A stretch of DNA of 64,000 bases from Janthinobacterium sp. PAMC25594 (GCF_019443505.1 NZ_CP080377.1:1054001-1118000); one strand, 5' to 3'; counted from the first letter of the stretch, positions 32,812-41,701 are shown. The notes: generated by a model from the sequence alone, not told the origin. Made by a program: numbers and translations.

Positions 32812-33225
32812 ATGACGAAACAGACCTACTTCCTCGTTCACGACGAGGCGCGACGCCGGGCGGCCGAATTCGCAAAAAACGCGCCGCCCGGCTGGATGGT
32901 CGTGTTTTCCGAGCCGAAGAAAAAGCGGGCCCAGGAAGAAAAATATCACGCAATGATCGGCGAGATCGCCAAGCAGGTGGAACACATCGGGCGCAAGTGG
33001 GATGCGGACGACATGAAGCGGCTGCTGGTGGACGAGTTTGCCGACGAAATGCGCCTGGCCGGCACCCCGCTGCACCACGACGGGCGCGTGACGCCCAGCT
33101 TCGACGGGCGTCGCATCGTGCAGCTGGGCGTCCAGACCAGCGACTTCTACGTGAAGGAAGCCGCTCAGTTCATTGAATTTTTGTATGCCTTCGGTGCCGC
33201 GCGCGGCGTCGTGTTCTCAGAATAA
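32812..33225 (+). CDS. ninB: NinB-like recombination mediator
   Basis: A 137-residue protein of the right size for NinB (lambda Orf). Recognisable segments are GWMVVFSEPKKKRAQEEKYH near residue 27, WDADDMKRLLVDEFADEM and FYVKEAAQFIEFLYAFGAAR. Lambda Orf binds single-strand DNA and replaces RecFOR in recombination. It lies in the recombination module between exonuclease and RdgC-type genes. The ATG is within a short leader ORF (32780-32815) that I regard as incidental. Confidence 0.85.
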   Translation: MTKQTYFLVHDEARRRAAEFAKNAPPGWMVVFSEPKKKRAQEEKYHAMIGEIAKQVEHIGRKWDADDMKRLLVDEFADEMRLAGTPLHHDGRVTPSFDGRRIVQLGVQTSDFYVKEAAQFIEFLYAFGAARGVVFSE

Positions 33226-33234
33226 GGAAGCGCC

Positions 33235-34701
33235 ATGTTTTTCAAGAATTTGCAGATTTACCGCTTACCCATCCCTTGGGCCATGACGGCCGCCCTGCTC
33301 GAGCAGGCACTGGCGCCGCAGCAGTTCACACCCGCCACTAGCATGGACCTGGTACGCCAGGGCTGGGCCGCACCTCGCGGTGCCGGCGCGCCGTTGGTGC
33401 ATGCCGTCGGCGGCCAGTTCCTGCTGCAGCTGAAAACCGAGAAGAAGCTGCTGCCGTCGACCGTGGTCAACCAGGTGGCCGCCGCCCGCGCGCTGGAAAT
33501 GGAAGAAGCCCAGGGCTTCGCGCCCGGCAAGAAGGCCATGAAGGAACTGAAGGAGCGCGTCACCGACGAGCTGCTGCCGCGCGCGTTCGCCATTCTCAGC
33601 ACCACGGCCGTGTGGATTGACCCGGTGAACGGCTGGCTGGTGGTGGACGCGGCCAGCCCGGCCAAGGCCGATGAAGTGATCAAGCTGCTGCTCAAGTCCG
33701 TCGACAAGCTGCCGCTGGAAAGCCTGCGCGTAATGCGCTCGCCGGTCGGCGCGATGACGGAATGGCTGCAGGCGGACGAATCCCCGGCCGGCTTCACGGT
33801 CGACCAAGACGCGATCATGCGCGCCACCGGCGAGAGCAAGGCCCAGGTGGCGTACAAGCGCCACACCCTGGAAGCGGACGATATCCGCCGCCACATTGCC
33901 GCCGGCAAGCAGTGCACGCGCCTGGCCATGACCTGGAGCGACAAGATCAGCTTCGTGCTGGACGAGAGCCTGGCCGTCAAATCGGTGAAGCCGTTGGAGA
34001 TCATCAAGGAGAGCGCCACGCGCAACGACGACGAGCGCTTCGACAGCGATTTCGCGCTGATGTCGGGCGAACTGGCCAAGATGCTGGCCGACCTGGTCGA
34101 GGCTCTGGGCGGCGAGGCCGACGCGGATGCGCCGGCGCCGCGCCAAGCTGCTGCCGGCCAGCAGAAGATCGAGCGCGCCGTGAACTTGACTGCCGATCTG
34201 TACAAGTTGCGCGCACGTTATCGCGATGTGCTCAACGAGCTGTATGAAAGCACCGTGCAGCCGGCCGTTGCCCGCGTGCGCGAGCACATGGCAGAAACTG
34301 CCGAGGGCGCGATTAAATCGGCGCTGACGCTGGCCAAGGAGCTGCCTGGCGGCTCGCAATCCGCCGACCTGCTGCTGGTAGCCGCCGTTGAGATCATGGA
34401 ACCGAGCCCACGACCGGCAGCGGGCGATGCCCCTGTCCGCCAACAGCGCCCGGCGCTGCAGCTGAATGGCGAAGCGGTAGGCGCCGTGCTGCCCGGCGAC
34501 GGCAGCGCGAGCGATCCGTTGTACGAGCAGTCCGTCGAGCTGGTGCGCAGCCGGCAGCGCGCATCGATATCCCTGGTACAGCGGTATTTGGGCATTGGCT
34601 ACAACCGGGCGGCGCGGCTTCTCGAAGCAATGGAGTTGGTCGGCCTCACTGGACCTGTGCAATCTAACGGAAACCGAAATCTCCTGAATGTCATGACTTG
34701 A
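33235..34701 (+). CDS. RdgC-FtsK-gamma fusion protein
   Basis: A 488-residue protein. Residues 1-295 form a complete Rdg[11 protein letters not shown] at the start, LLPRAFAIL near 113, [20 protein letters not shown] near 125 and [20 protein letters not shown] at 268. RdgC is a ring-forming DNA-binding protein that restrains RecA. A helical and Pro/Ala-rich linker (296-425) leads to a C-terminal FtsK gamma winged helix at about 427-486: [20 protein letters not shown] then RLLEAME. Asn457, Arg461 and Glu464 match the residues reported to contact KOPS DNA in FtsK gamma. No FtsK motor domain is present. The fusion predicts sequence-directed RdgC binding. Confidence 0.88.
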   Translation: MFFKNLQIYRLPIPWAMTAALLEQALAPQQFTPATSMDLVRQGWAAPRGAGAPLVHAVGGQFLLQLKTEKKLLPSTVVNQVAAARALEMEEAQGFAPGKKAMKELKERVTDELLPRAFAILSTTAVWIDPVNGWLVVDAASPAKADEVIKLLLKSVDKLPLESLRVMRSPVGAMTEWLQADESPAGFTVDQDAIMRATGESKAQVAYKRHTLEADDIRRHIAAGKQCTRLAMTWSDKISFVLDESLAVKSVKPLEIIKESATRNDDERFDSDFALMSGELAKMLADLVEALGGEADADAPAPRQAAAGQQKIERAVNLTADLYKLRARYRDVLNELYESTVQPAVARVREHMAETAEGAIKSALTLAKELPGGSQSADLLLVAAVEIMEPSPRPAAGDAPVRQQRPALQLNGEAVGAVLPGDGSASDPLYEQSVELVRSRQRASISLVQRYLGIGYNRAARLLEAMELVGLTGPVQSNGNRNLLNVMT

Positions 34702-34996
34702 GATATGCCGTCAGGGTCAGATCGCCCTCCCACAAAGGAGTGCTCTCGTCAACGTGACCAAGAGAAGCAATGGCGCCTGGTCTTTTGCAAAACTCGGAGA
34801 TCGCACGGCGGCAGTACTCCACCCTCTCATTTTCCGTTAATGCAGATCTATAGGAGCTTCGACGGGGCAATTGGAAGGTGCCAATGCGTCTCTCTGACCC
34901 ATATCCGACTGTAACTTCGACGCAATTATTGAATGCATCGTCGCGGAACCAAACAAAACCGCCTTCCGCATCTGGCGCGTTGAAGAAAAATCGCAT
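34691..34996 (-). CDS. Small protein antisense within the recombination operon, function unknown
   Basis: A 101-residue ORF with a GGGGGA ribosome site before the ATG at 34996. The sequence is compact and balanced ([20 protein letters not shown], then [15 protein letters not shown]), unlike a shadow frame. Its end overlaps the end of the fusion gene by 11 bases. The DNA is AT-richer than the operon around it. Like the other reversed genes of this prophage it is a candidate moron. Confidence 0.55.
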   Translation of the reverse strand: MRFFFNAPDAEGGFVWFRDDAFNNCVEVTVGYGSERRIGTFQLPRRSSYRSALTENERVEYCRRAISEFCKRPGAIASLGHVDESTPLWEGDLTLTAYLKS

Positions 34997-35033
34997 TTGA
35001 TTCCCCCATCAATGTTACTGGAACAATAATAGC

Positions 35034-35753
35034 ATGAACCATTTCGAACATCCCTTAATCGCCAGAAAAGAGCGCCCTATCCTCTTCAACGCGCCCATGG
35101 TGCGCGTCGTGCTCGACGGCAGCAAGACGCAGACGCGGCGGGTCATGAAGCCGCAGCCGGAACCCAGCCCGCACCGCCCAGGTGACTACCAGTGGCCTTG
35201 CAACGCATTCCAGTCGATGGTGAGCGTTGCGGAGACGCGTGCACCTGGTGCCCACGGCATGGCTGGCGACGCGTGCCCACACGGCGGACATGGTGACGGT
35301 CTGCACGTGCGCGAGACATTCTTCGCCTACGGCCGCTGGGTGACGCGCTACAGCCAGAAGAAGGGCCGCGACGAATGGCACTTCATCGACTTGACGGCCG
35401 AATGCGACCGTACGTACCAGTACGACGCCGATTTCCCAGACGTGCCACTGGCAGCCGGGCGCGGCGGCGCGCTGCCCGGCTGGTACAAGCGCCCTGCTAT
35501 CTTCATGCCGCGCGCGGCCAGCAGGATCCTGCTGGCGATCGTGTCGGTGCGTGTCGAACGCCTGAATGACTGCAGCGACGCCGACGCGCGCGCCGAGGGA
35601 GCACCTGGTGGCCATGGCGTCATCCCGAGCTACAACTACAATGCGACGCCGAGCGAGCACTACAGCCACTTGTGGGAATCCATCAACGGCGCCGGCAGTT
35701 GGGCAGCCAACCCATGGGTGTGGGTGATCGAGTTCAAACGGGTGACGCCATGA
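35034..35753 (+). CDS. ASCH/PUA-like phage protein
   Basis: A 239-residue protein with RPILFNAPMVRVVLDGSKTQ and TRRVMKPQP at residues 14-43, the hallmark of a large phage family with an ASCH/PUA-like fold. Later segments LHVRETF, RPAIFMPRAASRILLAIVSV and NPWVWVIEFKRV complete the domain. ASCH domains are thought to bind RNA or modified nucleotides; the phage role is not known. Some databases call relatives morphogenetic, without proof that I know of. Confidence 0.75.
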   Translation: MNHFEHPLIARKERPILFNAPMVRVVLDGSKTQTRRVMKPQPEPSPHRPGDYQWPCNAFQSMVSVAETRAPGAHGMAGDACPHGGHGDGLHVRETFFAYGRWVTRYSQKKGRDEWHFIDLTAECDRTYQYDADFPDVPLAAGRGGALPGWYKRPAIFMPRAASRILLAIVSVRVERLNDCSDADARAEGAPGGHGVIPSYNYNATPSEHYSHLWESINGAGSWAANPWVWVIEFKRVTP

Positions 35754-36388
35754 AACGCCTGCGTGCCTATGAAGTGCGCGAGCCCGGCGAGGGTCATTGC
35801 GTCATCACCTTCGCAAGCAACAGCGCCACCGCGCGGCGCGAGGGTGGAAATGAACTGGACTGCTCCTTCAGCGAAGTCGAATCCTGCAACCGCCGCCCGC
35901 AGTTCGACCAGTACGCACCCGGCCCGGTGCCGAAGACCGTGCTGATCGAACATGGCTGGTGGTTCGAGTGCCACCACTGCAGCCGGCGAATCAGCGAGGA
36001 CATGCAGCAGGAAGCCGAGGATGAAGGTGAAGAGCACGAGCACCTGGAAGTTGTCACGGATGGCGATGCCGTCTACTGCAGCCAGAGCTGCGTAATGGGG
36101 GAGTTTGTCGAGCGGCGCGCGCAAAAGGCAGCCCAGGCGGCCCTGATCGAGTACTTTGCGGTCAAGTATCCAGACTGCAAGATCGGCAGCATCTGGGTAA
36201 GCCGCGCGCCGCTGCAGGGGCCGGACTGGCTCGGACATGCCCAGGCGCTCCTCTACTTCCGGTTTCCAGGGGCACAGCACGACGCCACCTTTACATTCGG
36301 AGAAGACTGTATGCGCATCTCGCCTGATGACAGGCCAGCCTTCTACGCCTGGCGCGACATCAAGATGCCCACCACGGAGGCAGCATGA
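35750..36388 (+). CDS. Zinc-finger-containing phage protein, function unknown
   Basis: A 212-residue protein with ATG overlapping the previous stop. It has a treble-clef-like pattern: WFECHHCSRR near residue 66 and YCSQSCVMG near 105, two Cys pairs about 40 residues apart with an acidic stretch between. The C-terminal part (QALLYFRFPGAQHDATFTFG) is beta-rich. No family name is certain. Confidence 0.65.
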   Translation: MKRLRAYEVREPGEGHCVITFASNSATARREGGNELDCSFSEVESCNRRPQFDQYAPGPVPKTVLIEHGWWFECHHCSRRISEDMQQEAEDEGEEHEHLEVVTDGDAVYCSQSCVMGEFVERRAQKAAQAALIEYFAVKYPDCKIGSIWVSRAPLQGPDWLGHAQALLYFRFPGAQHDATFTFGEDCMRISPDDRPAFYAWRDIKMPTTEAA

Positions 36389-36507
36389 CCGATGACGACG
36401 AAGTGCCGAACAGCGAACGCAGCCCCGGCGCCGCGCGAGTGGCGGCAGCCCTGATCCTGATTTACGTGGCGGCGACCCTGGCGGGCGTCCTGGCCGCGAC
36501 AACCTGA
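36385..36507 (+). CDS. Very small single-TM protein (40 residues)
   Basis: The ATG overlaps the preceding TGA. An acidic N-terminus (MTDDDEVPNSERSPGA) precedes one transmembrane helix (VAAALILIYVAATLAGVLAA), giving the look of a small inner-membrane phage peptide. Function unknown. Confidence 0.55.
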   Translation: MTDDDEVPNSERSPGAARVAAALILIYVAATLAGVLAATT

Positions 36508-36516
36508 AAGGTGAAT

Positions 36517-36843
36517 ATGAAAAAGACAATTGAAGCGGCGCCAGTCATGCGCGATGCTCAAGGCTGGTATGAGCATCCTGATCTGCCATCCTTTGACGAA
36601 GGCGATACCGCCAAATTCAAGGAATGGATAGACGCCCAAGGGCTGGAGGTCCAGCGCATCTGGATGGATGGCGACGCACCCGACTTGGCAGAACGCTACC
36701 TCGATGGCAATGGCGATCCGAGCGCATTGGTCGACTGGCAGCCCACGGCGCCAGCCCCAGGCTGGTTCCTGCTCGCGCTGTACGACGAAGAGAACGATGG
36801 CCCAGTGGCATGGTTCGCGCGCCGCGCGTCGGCGGCGCAATGA
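36517..36843 (+). CDS. Acidic phage protein, function unknown
   Basis: A 108-residue ORF; ATG at 36517 is preferred over GTG at 36511 because AAAGGTGA fits as ribosome site. It is strongly acidic and Trp-rich (DEGDTAKFKEWIDAQGLEVQ, then PGWFLLALYDEENDGPVAWF). Acidic small phage proteins are often inhibitors, but nothing specific is visible. Overlaps the next start. Confidence 0.6.
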   Translation: MKKTIEAAPVMRDAQGWYEHPDLPSFDEGDTAKFKEWIDAQGLEVQRIWMDGDAPDLAERYLDGNGDPSALVDWQPTAPAPGWFLLALYDEENDGPVAWFARRASAAQ

Positions 36844-37082
36844 GCAGCCGCAGTCCAGCGCCCGCGCCGGAAACCCCGGCCGAGGCCGCCTACAAGTTGG
36901 ACCGGGCCGTGCTGCGCGCGATCCACACCTGCCAGCCAGTGTTGTTCGAGGGCAAGCAGCAGCACCTGCGCGGGATGAGCGCCCAGGTCTTGGGCGGCGG
37001 CGTGTCTTCCGTGATTTACCTGATGGGCGACGCGACACCGCATCAGCCGAACGAAATAACTTTTTTGGAGAAAGCAGAATGA
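36840..37082 (+). CDS. Small phage protein, function unknown
   Basis: An 80-residue ORF with ATGA overlaps at both ends. A Pro/Ala-rich N-terminus is followed by AAYKLDRAVLRAIHTCQPVL and a small beta-rich domain (GMSAQVLGGGVSSVIYLMGD). Real by coupling. No family known. Confidence 0.55.
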   Translation: MSSRSPAPAPETPAEAAYKLDRAVLRAIHTCQPVLFEGKQQHLRGMSAQVLGGGVSSVIYLMGDATPHQPNEITFLEKAE

Positions 37083-37618
37083 TCGATCTCTTGGACCTGG
37101 TACGCAGCATTGCCGCCGCCGCGGCGCGCGCTGCCGAAAACAAGCACTCCCCGTCCCCCTGCAGCCAAGGCTCGCCACTGCTGGCCATCGTGCGTCAGGC
37201 CTGCGTAGAGCGCGGCTATACCGGCGATGGCCTGGCCGTTCTGGGCATGGCTGCCCCGACGGCGCAGCCCGCCGCCGTACCGGATGGTTGGAAGCTGGTG
37301 CCGGCCGAGCCAAATGACGCAATGCAAACCGCTGGCGCACAGGCCGTACGCATCGACACCACGGCCATCAATAAAATCTGGACTGGCAATGCAGTATTTC
37401 GGGCCATGATTGCCGCAGCGCCGGCCGCCCCAGCGATTCAGGGCGAAGCAAACGCGCATGCCGTCCTTTACGCCGCGTTAGATCTGAATGCCCGCGTCGT
37501 CTACAGCCACGAGAGCCTGGAAAACGTGGAAATGAACAGCGGGTACATCAAGACGCCAACGCGAGTTGTTGGCTTAGCCGCTATCGCTGTCAGTAAGGCG
37601 GATGGGAGCGCGCTATGA
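37079..37618 (+). CDS. Phage protein with repeated PDGWKLVP-type module, function unknown
   Basis: A 179-residue protein starting in overlap with the previous gene. Residues about 65-115 (VPDGWKLVPAEPNDAMQTAG, then AMIAAAPAAP) match a short module common in hypothetical phage proteins. The C-terminal part (VVYSHESLENVEMNSGYIKT) is separate. Overlaps the excisionase start by ATGA. Confidence 0.6.
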   Translation: MIDLLDLVRSIAAAAARAAENKHSPSPCSQGSPLLAIVRQACVERGYTGDGLAVLGMAAPTAQPAAVPDGWKLVPAEPNDAMQTAGAQAVRIDTTAINKIWTGNAVFRAMIAAAPAAPAIQGEANAHAVLYAALDLNARVVYSHESLENVEMNSGYIKTPTRVVGLAAIAVSKADGSAL

Positions 37619-37917
37619 ACATGAGCGAGCACGACGTGGTGGCCAGGATGGTTGCCGCAATCGAGCGTGCGCACCAGCCCCTTACTTGGGTAAAGCTCGA
37701 GCGCTACGTCGAAATATCAGGCGATTCCGTCGATTCCGTGCAGGCCCGCCGCAAGGCTGGCAAGTGGCTCGATGGCAATCAATGCAAAATTGTAGATGGC
37801 CGGCTGTGGATCAACCTGCCGGCGGTAGAAGAATGGGTAGCAAAATGGGAACAAACAAGTCCAGCCCGCCAGGCGTCGAACTCCGGTCGGGCGTCCAAAG
37901 CGAATCGATCCGCATAA
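37615..37917 (+). CDS. xis: Excisionase-like protein
   Basis: A 100-residue protein just upstream of, and overlapping, the integrase gene. The centre (WVKLERYVEISGDSVDSVQA, then RRKAGKWLDGNQCKIVDGRL) has the Xis winged-helix pattern, in which a short basic helix selects DNA and a wing follows. Excisionases bend attachment-site DNA and turn integrase toward excision. Gene symbol by position and fold only. Confidence 0.72.
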   Translation: MNMSEHDVVARMVAAIERAHQPLTWVKLERYVEISGDSVDSVQARRKAGKWLDGNQCKIVDGRLWINLPAVEEWVAKWEQTSPARQASNSGRASKANRSA

Positions 37918-39032
37918 AATTTATGTACCGTGGCACCGAGTGCAGGGAAACGCTGAAGCTCGCGCACAGCAAGGCAAACATAAAATACGCCGAGCGGCTT
38001 CGCGGCGAGATCCTGAACGCCATTGCGCTGGGTAATTTCAGCTATGCCAAGTACTTCCCCGAATCGACGCAGCTGAAGAAGTTCGGTTTGCAACCTCGGG
38101 GCAAGGATGTAACCGTTGGCGACCTGCTTAAACAGCAATTCGAGATCTACGAGCGTATCCTCGCGCCCAGCACGTTGAAAAGCTACAAGCGCGTGCTCAA
38201 CAAAATACTGATGGGGCAATGGGGCGACACGCTGCTCACCGAGCTTACGCCGGCGGCGCTGCGCACGTGGATTGTCGATCTGTCGTTGAAGGCCACCTCC
38301 GTCAGACAAATTCTCATCCCGCTGCGCGGCGCGCTGGAGCTTGCGATAAACGACGACCTGATTGATAGTAACCCGCTCGACCGGGTGAAATTGCAAAAAA
38401 CGTTGGACCGCGACGCCTACAAGGCTGAATACGAAGTGGATCCTTTTTCCGCGCAGGAGATTGCGGCCATCCTCGATGCTGCCCAGGGCCAGGCCCGCAA
38501 TGTCTTTCAGTTTGCCTTCTACACGGGCATGCGCCCGAGTGAATACATCGCGTTACGCTGGGAATCGATCGACTGGGCCGGATTCAAGGCGAAGGTGGAG
38601 CGTTCGCGTGTGATGGGTGAATCGCGCGAGGAACTAAAGACGCGCGCCGGCCGCCGCTTGGTCGACCTGCGGCGCGGCGCTGTCGCGGCGCTGGTTGCAC
38701 AGAAGCAACATAGCTGCCTTGCTGGTGGCCTGGTGTTCCTTGATCCGGCTACCGGCCAGGGCTGGGACAACACGCAGCGCTTGAGCCTCTTCTGGGCGGC
38801 AATGATCAAGAAGGCCCAGGTCCGCTACCGAAATCCGTATCAAACGAGGCACACATTCGCGTCGACGCTGCTATCGACGGGCGCCAACTCGATGTACGTG
38901 GCAAAGCAAATGGGGCATACCGATACGACCATGATCACCCGAACGTATGGCCGCTGGGTTGAGCAGGAAGGTGGCGTGTTGCCTGATCAGTATTGCAAAA
39001 TGACTGATGGGCTAAAGGCAGGGGCAGCCTAG
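37833..39032 (+). CDS. int: Tyrosine-recombinase phage integrase
   Basis: A 399-residue integrase; starts at 37833 or 37845 are both possible. An N-terminal arm-binding domain (FMYRGTECRETLKLAHSKAN) leads to a core-binding domain and the catalytic domain. Catalytic residues: Arg in GMRPSEY, the box PYQTRHTFAS (Tyr in the first His place, with the Arg), His in QMGHTD, and the nucleophile Tyr in TRTYGRW. It overlaps the excisionase by 85 bases. It is the last prophage gene, next to host rnfH-ratA, so the attachment site should be in the following 190 bases. Confidence 0.93.
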   Translation: MGSKMGTNKSSPPGVELRSGVQSESIRIKFMYRGTECRETLKLAHSKANIKYAERLRGEILNAIALGNFSYAKYFPESTQLKKFGLQPRGKDVTVGDLLKQQFEIYERILAPSTLKSYKRVLNKILMGQWGDTLLTELTPAALRTWIVDLSLKATSVRQILIPLRGALELAINDDLIDSNPLDRVKLQKTLDRDAYKAEYEVDPFSAQEIAAILDAAQGQARNVFQFAFYTGMRPSEYIALRWESIDWAGFKAKVERSRVMGESREELKTRAGRRLVDLRRGAVAALVAQKQHSCLAGGLVFLDPATGQGWDNTQRLSLFWAAMIKKAQVRYRNPYQTRHTFASTLLSTGANSMYVAKQMGHTDTTMITRTYGRWVEQEGGVLPDQYCKMTDGLKAGAA

Positions 39033-39219
39033 ATTTTCGCCCACGTTTCGCCCATGGAAAAGGGGAAACGACTGGAACCCGCATGTATGCTTGCTTGTGG
39101 TGGCTAAAAGCAAGTTATACAGAAAAAAGTGCCCTCCGTCCTTGCAGCATAGAAAAGATATTTGGAACTAGCAAAAAATGAAGCTCGCCAGGCAGCGGTC
39201 ACGCCGCCGCCCTGCCCGC

Positions 39220-39516
39220 TCAACCCTTCGCAGGCTTGCCGCTGGCACGGCGTCGGCGCGCCTCTTTCGGGTCGGCCTGCAAGGGGCGATACACTTCCAC
39301 CCGGTCATGCTCGTGCAAGACCGTATCGAGCGGCTTTCTCTTGCCATAGATGCCCACCATATTGCTGGCCAGGTCGATGCCAGGGATAGCCTGCAGCAAG
39401 CCGCTCCGCGCCACTGCCTGCTCGATGGTGGCGCCTGCAGGCACGCTCAGGGAACGCAGGAAGCTGCTATCGGGCAAGGCGTAGCAAACTTGCACCTTGA
39501 TGTTGGCCTCAGCCAT
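39220..39516 (-). CDS. rnfH: RnfH family (UPF0125) ubiquitin-like protein
   Basis: A 98-residue protein beginning MAEANIKVQVCYALPD and containing VPAGATIEQAVARSG and VEVYRPLQADPKEARRRRA, the typical RnfH/UPF0125 pattern with a beta-grasp fold. It is encoded with ratA, overlapping by eight bases, an arrangement widespread in Proteobacteria. Precise function is not settled. It is the first host gene next to the prophage. Confidence 0.88.
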   Translation of the reverse strand: MAEANIKVQVCYALPDSSFLRSLSVPAGATIEQAVARSGLLQAIPGIDLASNMVGIYGKRKPLDTVLHEHDRVEVYRPLQADPKEARRRRASGKPAKG

Positions 39517-39940
39517 ATACGGTCTCCGCGCGCTTGCAGAAGGAGTCGACCATGCTGTTGGCGATCATGCCGAAGACGGGGCCGATGATCTGTTCGAGCA
39601 CGCGGCTGGAAAACTCGTAGTGCAGGTCCAGTTCGATCTTGCAGGCATCTTCGCGCAGGGCCTTGAAGGTCCACACGCCATCGAGGGTCTTGAAAGGACC
39701 GTCCACCAGCTTCATCTTGATGGAGGTCGGCGGCACGTTCTCGTTGGACGTGGTGAAGCTTTGGCGCACGCCGTGGTAATGTATGCCCACGCTGGCGACA
39801 ACCGTGTTCTCGCCCCGCTCGCGAACCTCGACCGCACCGCACCAGGGCAGGAATTTGGGATAATCCTCCACCGCCGCCACCAGCGCAAACATTTGTTCGG
39901 CGCTATAACCGAGAAAAACTGATTTATGTACTACTGCCAT
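39509..39940 (-). CDS. ratA: RatA / COQ10-type START domain protein
   Basis: A 143-residue protein; ATG at 39940 gives the normal family length. It starts AVVHKSVFLGYSAEQMFALV and shows the SRPBCC/COQ10 pattern (VEDYPKFLPWCG, then VASVGIHYHGVRQSFTTSNE). In E. coli RatA was described as a ribosome association toxin; related proteins bind coenzyme Q. The conserved pairing with rnfH and divergence from smpB mark it as chromosomal core, not a prophage toxin. Confidence 0.9.
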   Translation of the reverse strand: MAVVHKSVFLGYSAEQMFALVAAVEDYPKFLPWCGAVEVRERGENTVVASVGIHYHGVRQSFTTSNENVPPTSIKMKLVDGPFKTLDGVWTFKALREDACKIELDLHYEFSSRVLEQIIGPVFGMIANSMVDSFCKRAETVYG

Positions 39941-40033
39941 TGAAGAACCATTTGCTATGATGTTGGATACATTTGATTTTATCGCGCTTGCGCGAGACAG
40001 TAGTTTAACCGACCCGCGCACATTTACCATCTC

Positions 40034-40483
40034 ATGACCATAGCAGACAACAGAAAAGCCTTCCACGACTACTTTATCGAGGATCGCTACGAAGCGGGCA
40101 TCGTGCTGGAAGGCTGGGAAGTCAAAGCCATCCGCGACGCTCGCGTACAAATCAAGGAAGCCTACGTCGTCGTCCGCGGCGATGAACTCTTCCTGTTCGG
40201 CGCGCATATCAGCGCCCTGCCGACCGCCTCCACCCATATCCATCCGGAAGCCGTACGCACACGCAAGCTGCTGCTGCACCGCACGGAAATGGATAAACTG
40301 ATCGGCAAGGTGGAACGCTCCGGCTACACGCTGGTGCCGCTCAACCTGCACTACAAGGGCGGCCGCGTGAAATGCGAAATCGGCCTGGCCAAGGGCAAGA
40401 AACAGCACGACAAGCGGGCAGCCGAGCGCGACCGCGATGGCGCGCGCGAAGTGCAGGCGGCAATGAAGTCACACCGCCGTTGA
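40034..40483 (+). CDS. smpB: SsrA-binding protein SmpB
   Basis: A 149-residue protein of normal length. The start [28 protein letters not shown], the central [12 protein letters not shown] and the basic C-terminal tail ([15 protein letters not shown]) are diagnostic. SmpB delivers tmRNA to stalled ribosomes for trans-translation. Divergent from ratA. No tmRNA gene was seen in the window. Confidence 0.97.
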   Translation: MTIADNRKAFHDYFIEDRYEAGIVLEGWEVKAIRDARVQIKEAYVVVRGDELFLFGAHISALPTASTHIHPEAVRTRKLLLHRTEMDKLIGKVERSGYTLVPLNLHYKGGRVKCEIGLAKGKKQHDKRAAERDRDGAREVQAAMKSHRR

Positions 40484-40800
40484 TCCGTCATGACACGCAG
40501 CGTGCTGCGAGCAGATCAACAAGCCCGGCTATATGCCGGGTTTTATTTTGCCACTATCTGCGGCAAACGGAAAAAAGCGCGGCGCGGAGGACTACAACAG
40601 GGAGGGAATCGGATAAGGCGGGGGAAAAGACTGGCATTAACAAAAATACCATGGAGATAAGCCGAGGTAAATCATCTTGGCCGACCTGGCCAACGAGAAT
40701 GAATCAACAAAGTTCCGGATGCTTGCATGCTGCCTTGTACTACACCTGTACCACTTCACAGGACAAGCATCCGAATGAACGGTTTTTTAAACCTTCAGGA
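40484..40800. other. Intergenic region between smpB and the H-NS gene
   Basis: Apart from the smpB terminator nothing is recognisable; short frames here have no ribosome site. The two flanking genes converge. Confidence 0.5.
40521..40549 (+). terminator. smpB terminator
   Basis: CCCGGC, a five-base loop and GCCGGG followed by TTTTATTTT, 40 bases after the smpB stop. Confidence 0.85.
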
Positions 40801-41109
40801 TTACACCTTCAGCAGATCGCGCGACTTACCCGAATCGGTCCACTCTTTGACCCATTTCGGTTGACGGCCACGGCCAGTCCATTGCTGCGTCGCATCATCC
40901 GGATTGCGATAGCGCACAGCGACCGTACCCGTTTTAGCGCGAATCCCTGTACCAACCAGATCTTTTACGGAAACGCCGACGCTCTGGGCAATCGCCAGGA
41001 TTTGCTCGCGTGCTTTGGACAGATCATCCTGTTCGCGCTTCTTCATTTGCTTCTTGATGTCGTCCTGCAAGGTGCGCAGTTCGGACAGGGATAAGTTCGA
41101 CAGATCCAT
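40801..41109 (-). CDS. H-NS family nucleoid-associated protein
   Basis: A 102-residue protein with an N-terminal oligomerisation coiled coil (SELRTLQDDIKKQMKKREQD) and a C-terminal DNA-binding domain ending in TGRGRQPKWVKEWTDSGKS. The TGRGRQPKW loop is the minor-groove-reading element of H-NS-like proteins in betaproteobacteria. It probably silences AT-rich acquired DNA, which could include the AT-rich cargo genes of the nearby prophage. Confidence 0.94.
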   Translation of the reverse strand: MDLSNLSLSELRTLQDDIKKQMKKREQDDLSKAREQILAIAQSVGVSVKDLVGTGIRAKTGTVAVRYRNPDDATQQWTGRGRQPKWVKEWTDSGKSRDLLKV

Positions 41110-41701
41110 AATATTTCCTTGTGTGAGTTGAAAAATATAACTGAACAGTTAGATTCTATCCAATTGTAACGCGACTGAGGTGATTTTTCTTGAAATTTGA
41201 TTGTTTTTTACAATTCTTTTACCAAAAAAACCTGCTTTCCGGGCTTTCAAACGATGCAAGTCTTCAATCATGGGAGCGCACATCGGCCATGAATGGCCCG
41301 CGCGATACCCCTGCTTTGTGCGGCTGCGATTCAATACAGCGCCATCGGCTGTATTTATTTTGCGGTACTTTCTGTTTCATTGCAATTTATAGCAATTGCA
41401 ATTCAAAATATACATGGGTTCAATACTATCGCCAATCGCACATCGCCTGCAACCGCTATCCGGGATCCTGCGCGGCAGATGTTACGTCAATCAAAGAAAT
41501 AAGCGCCGCATGACAGCACATAATCATCAAAGTGCGCATAGCATAGCATGAAGAAAAAACTTCAATGTAATTCATTCAGCCGCCGATACTCCGGCCTGCC
41601 GCCGCCACATATTCCCAGCCCATAAATGCAAACTGCCCGCTATACAGCGGGCAGTATTGATGAAACCTTGCTACTAGCTTGCTATTCACCCAGCCTGGTA
41701 A
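41110..41701. other. 592-base intergenic region upstream of the H-NS gene
   Basis: AT-rich (T and A runs near 41180-41230 and 41380-41420), probably holding the H-NS promoter. No gene is evident on either strand. A hairpin near 41633-41654 ends the operon on its right. Confidence 0.55.
41628..41656 (-). terminator. Terminator-like hairpin after the SPFH gene
   Basis: CTGCCCGC and GCGGGCAG with a six-base loop; on the minus strand followed by TTTGCATTT. Confidence 0.65.

Larger units (their letters stand above)
1..39200. mobile_element. Lambda-like prophage (right-hand part; left end outside window)
   Basis: The stretch holds head and terminase genes, an antiterminator, replication, regulation, recombination, excisionase and integrase genes in lambdoid order. 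The integrase ends at 39032 and the first host gene (rnfH-like) ends at 39220, so the right attachment site should lie in about 39033-39219. The left attachment site is not in the window, so its core cannot be identified here. Tail and lysis genes are not seen and presumably lie to the left. The genes needed for lysogeny and replication all look intact, but inducibility cannot be judged from this window. Confidence 0.93.

Noticed and set aside
32780..32815. Eleven-codon ORF between two early genes
   Set aside because: It only spans the ribosome site of ninB and is probably incidental.
39509..39940. RatA as a prophage toxin
   Set aside because: It is the conserved chromosomal ratA next to rnfH and smpB; no antitoxin partner is implied.
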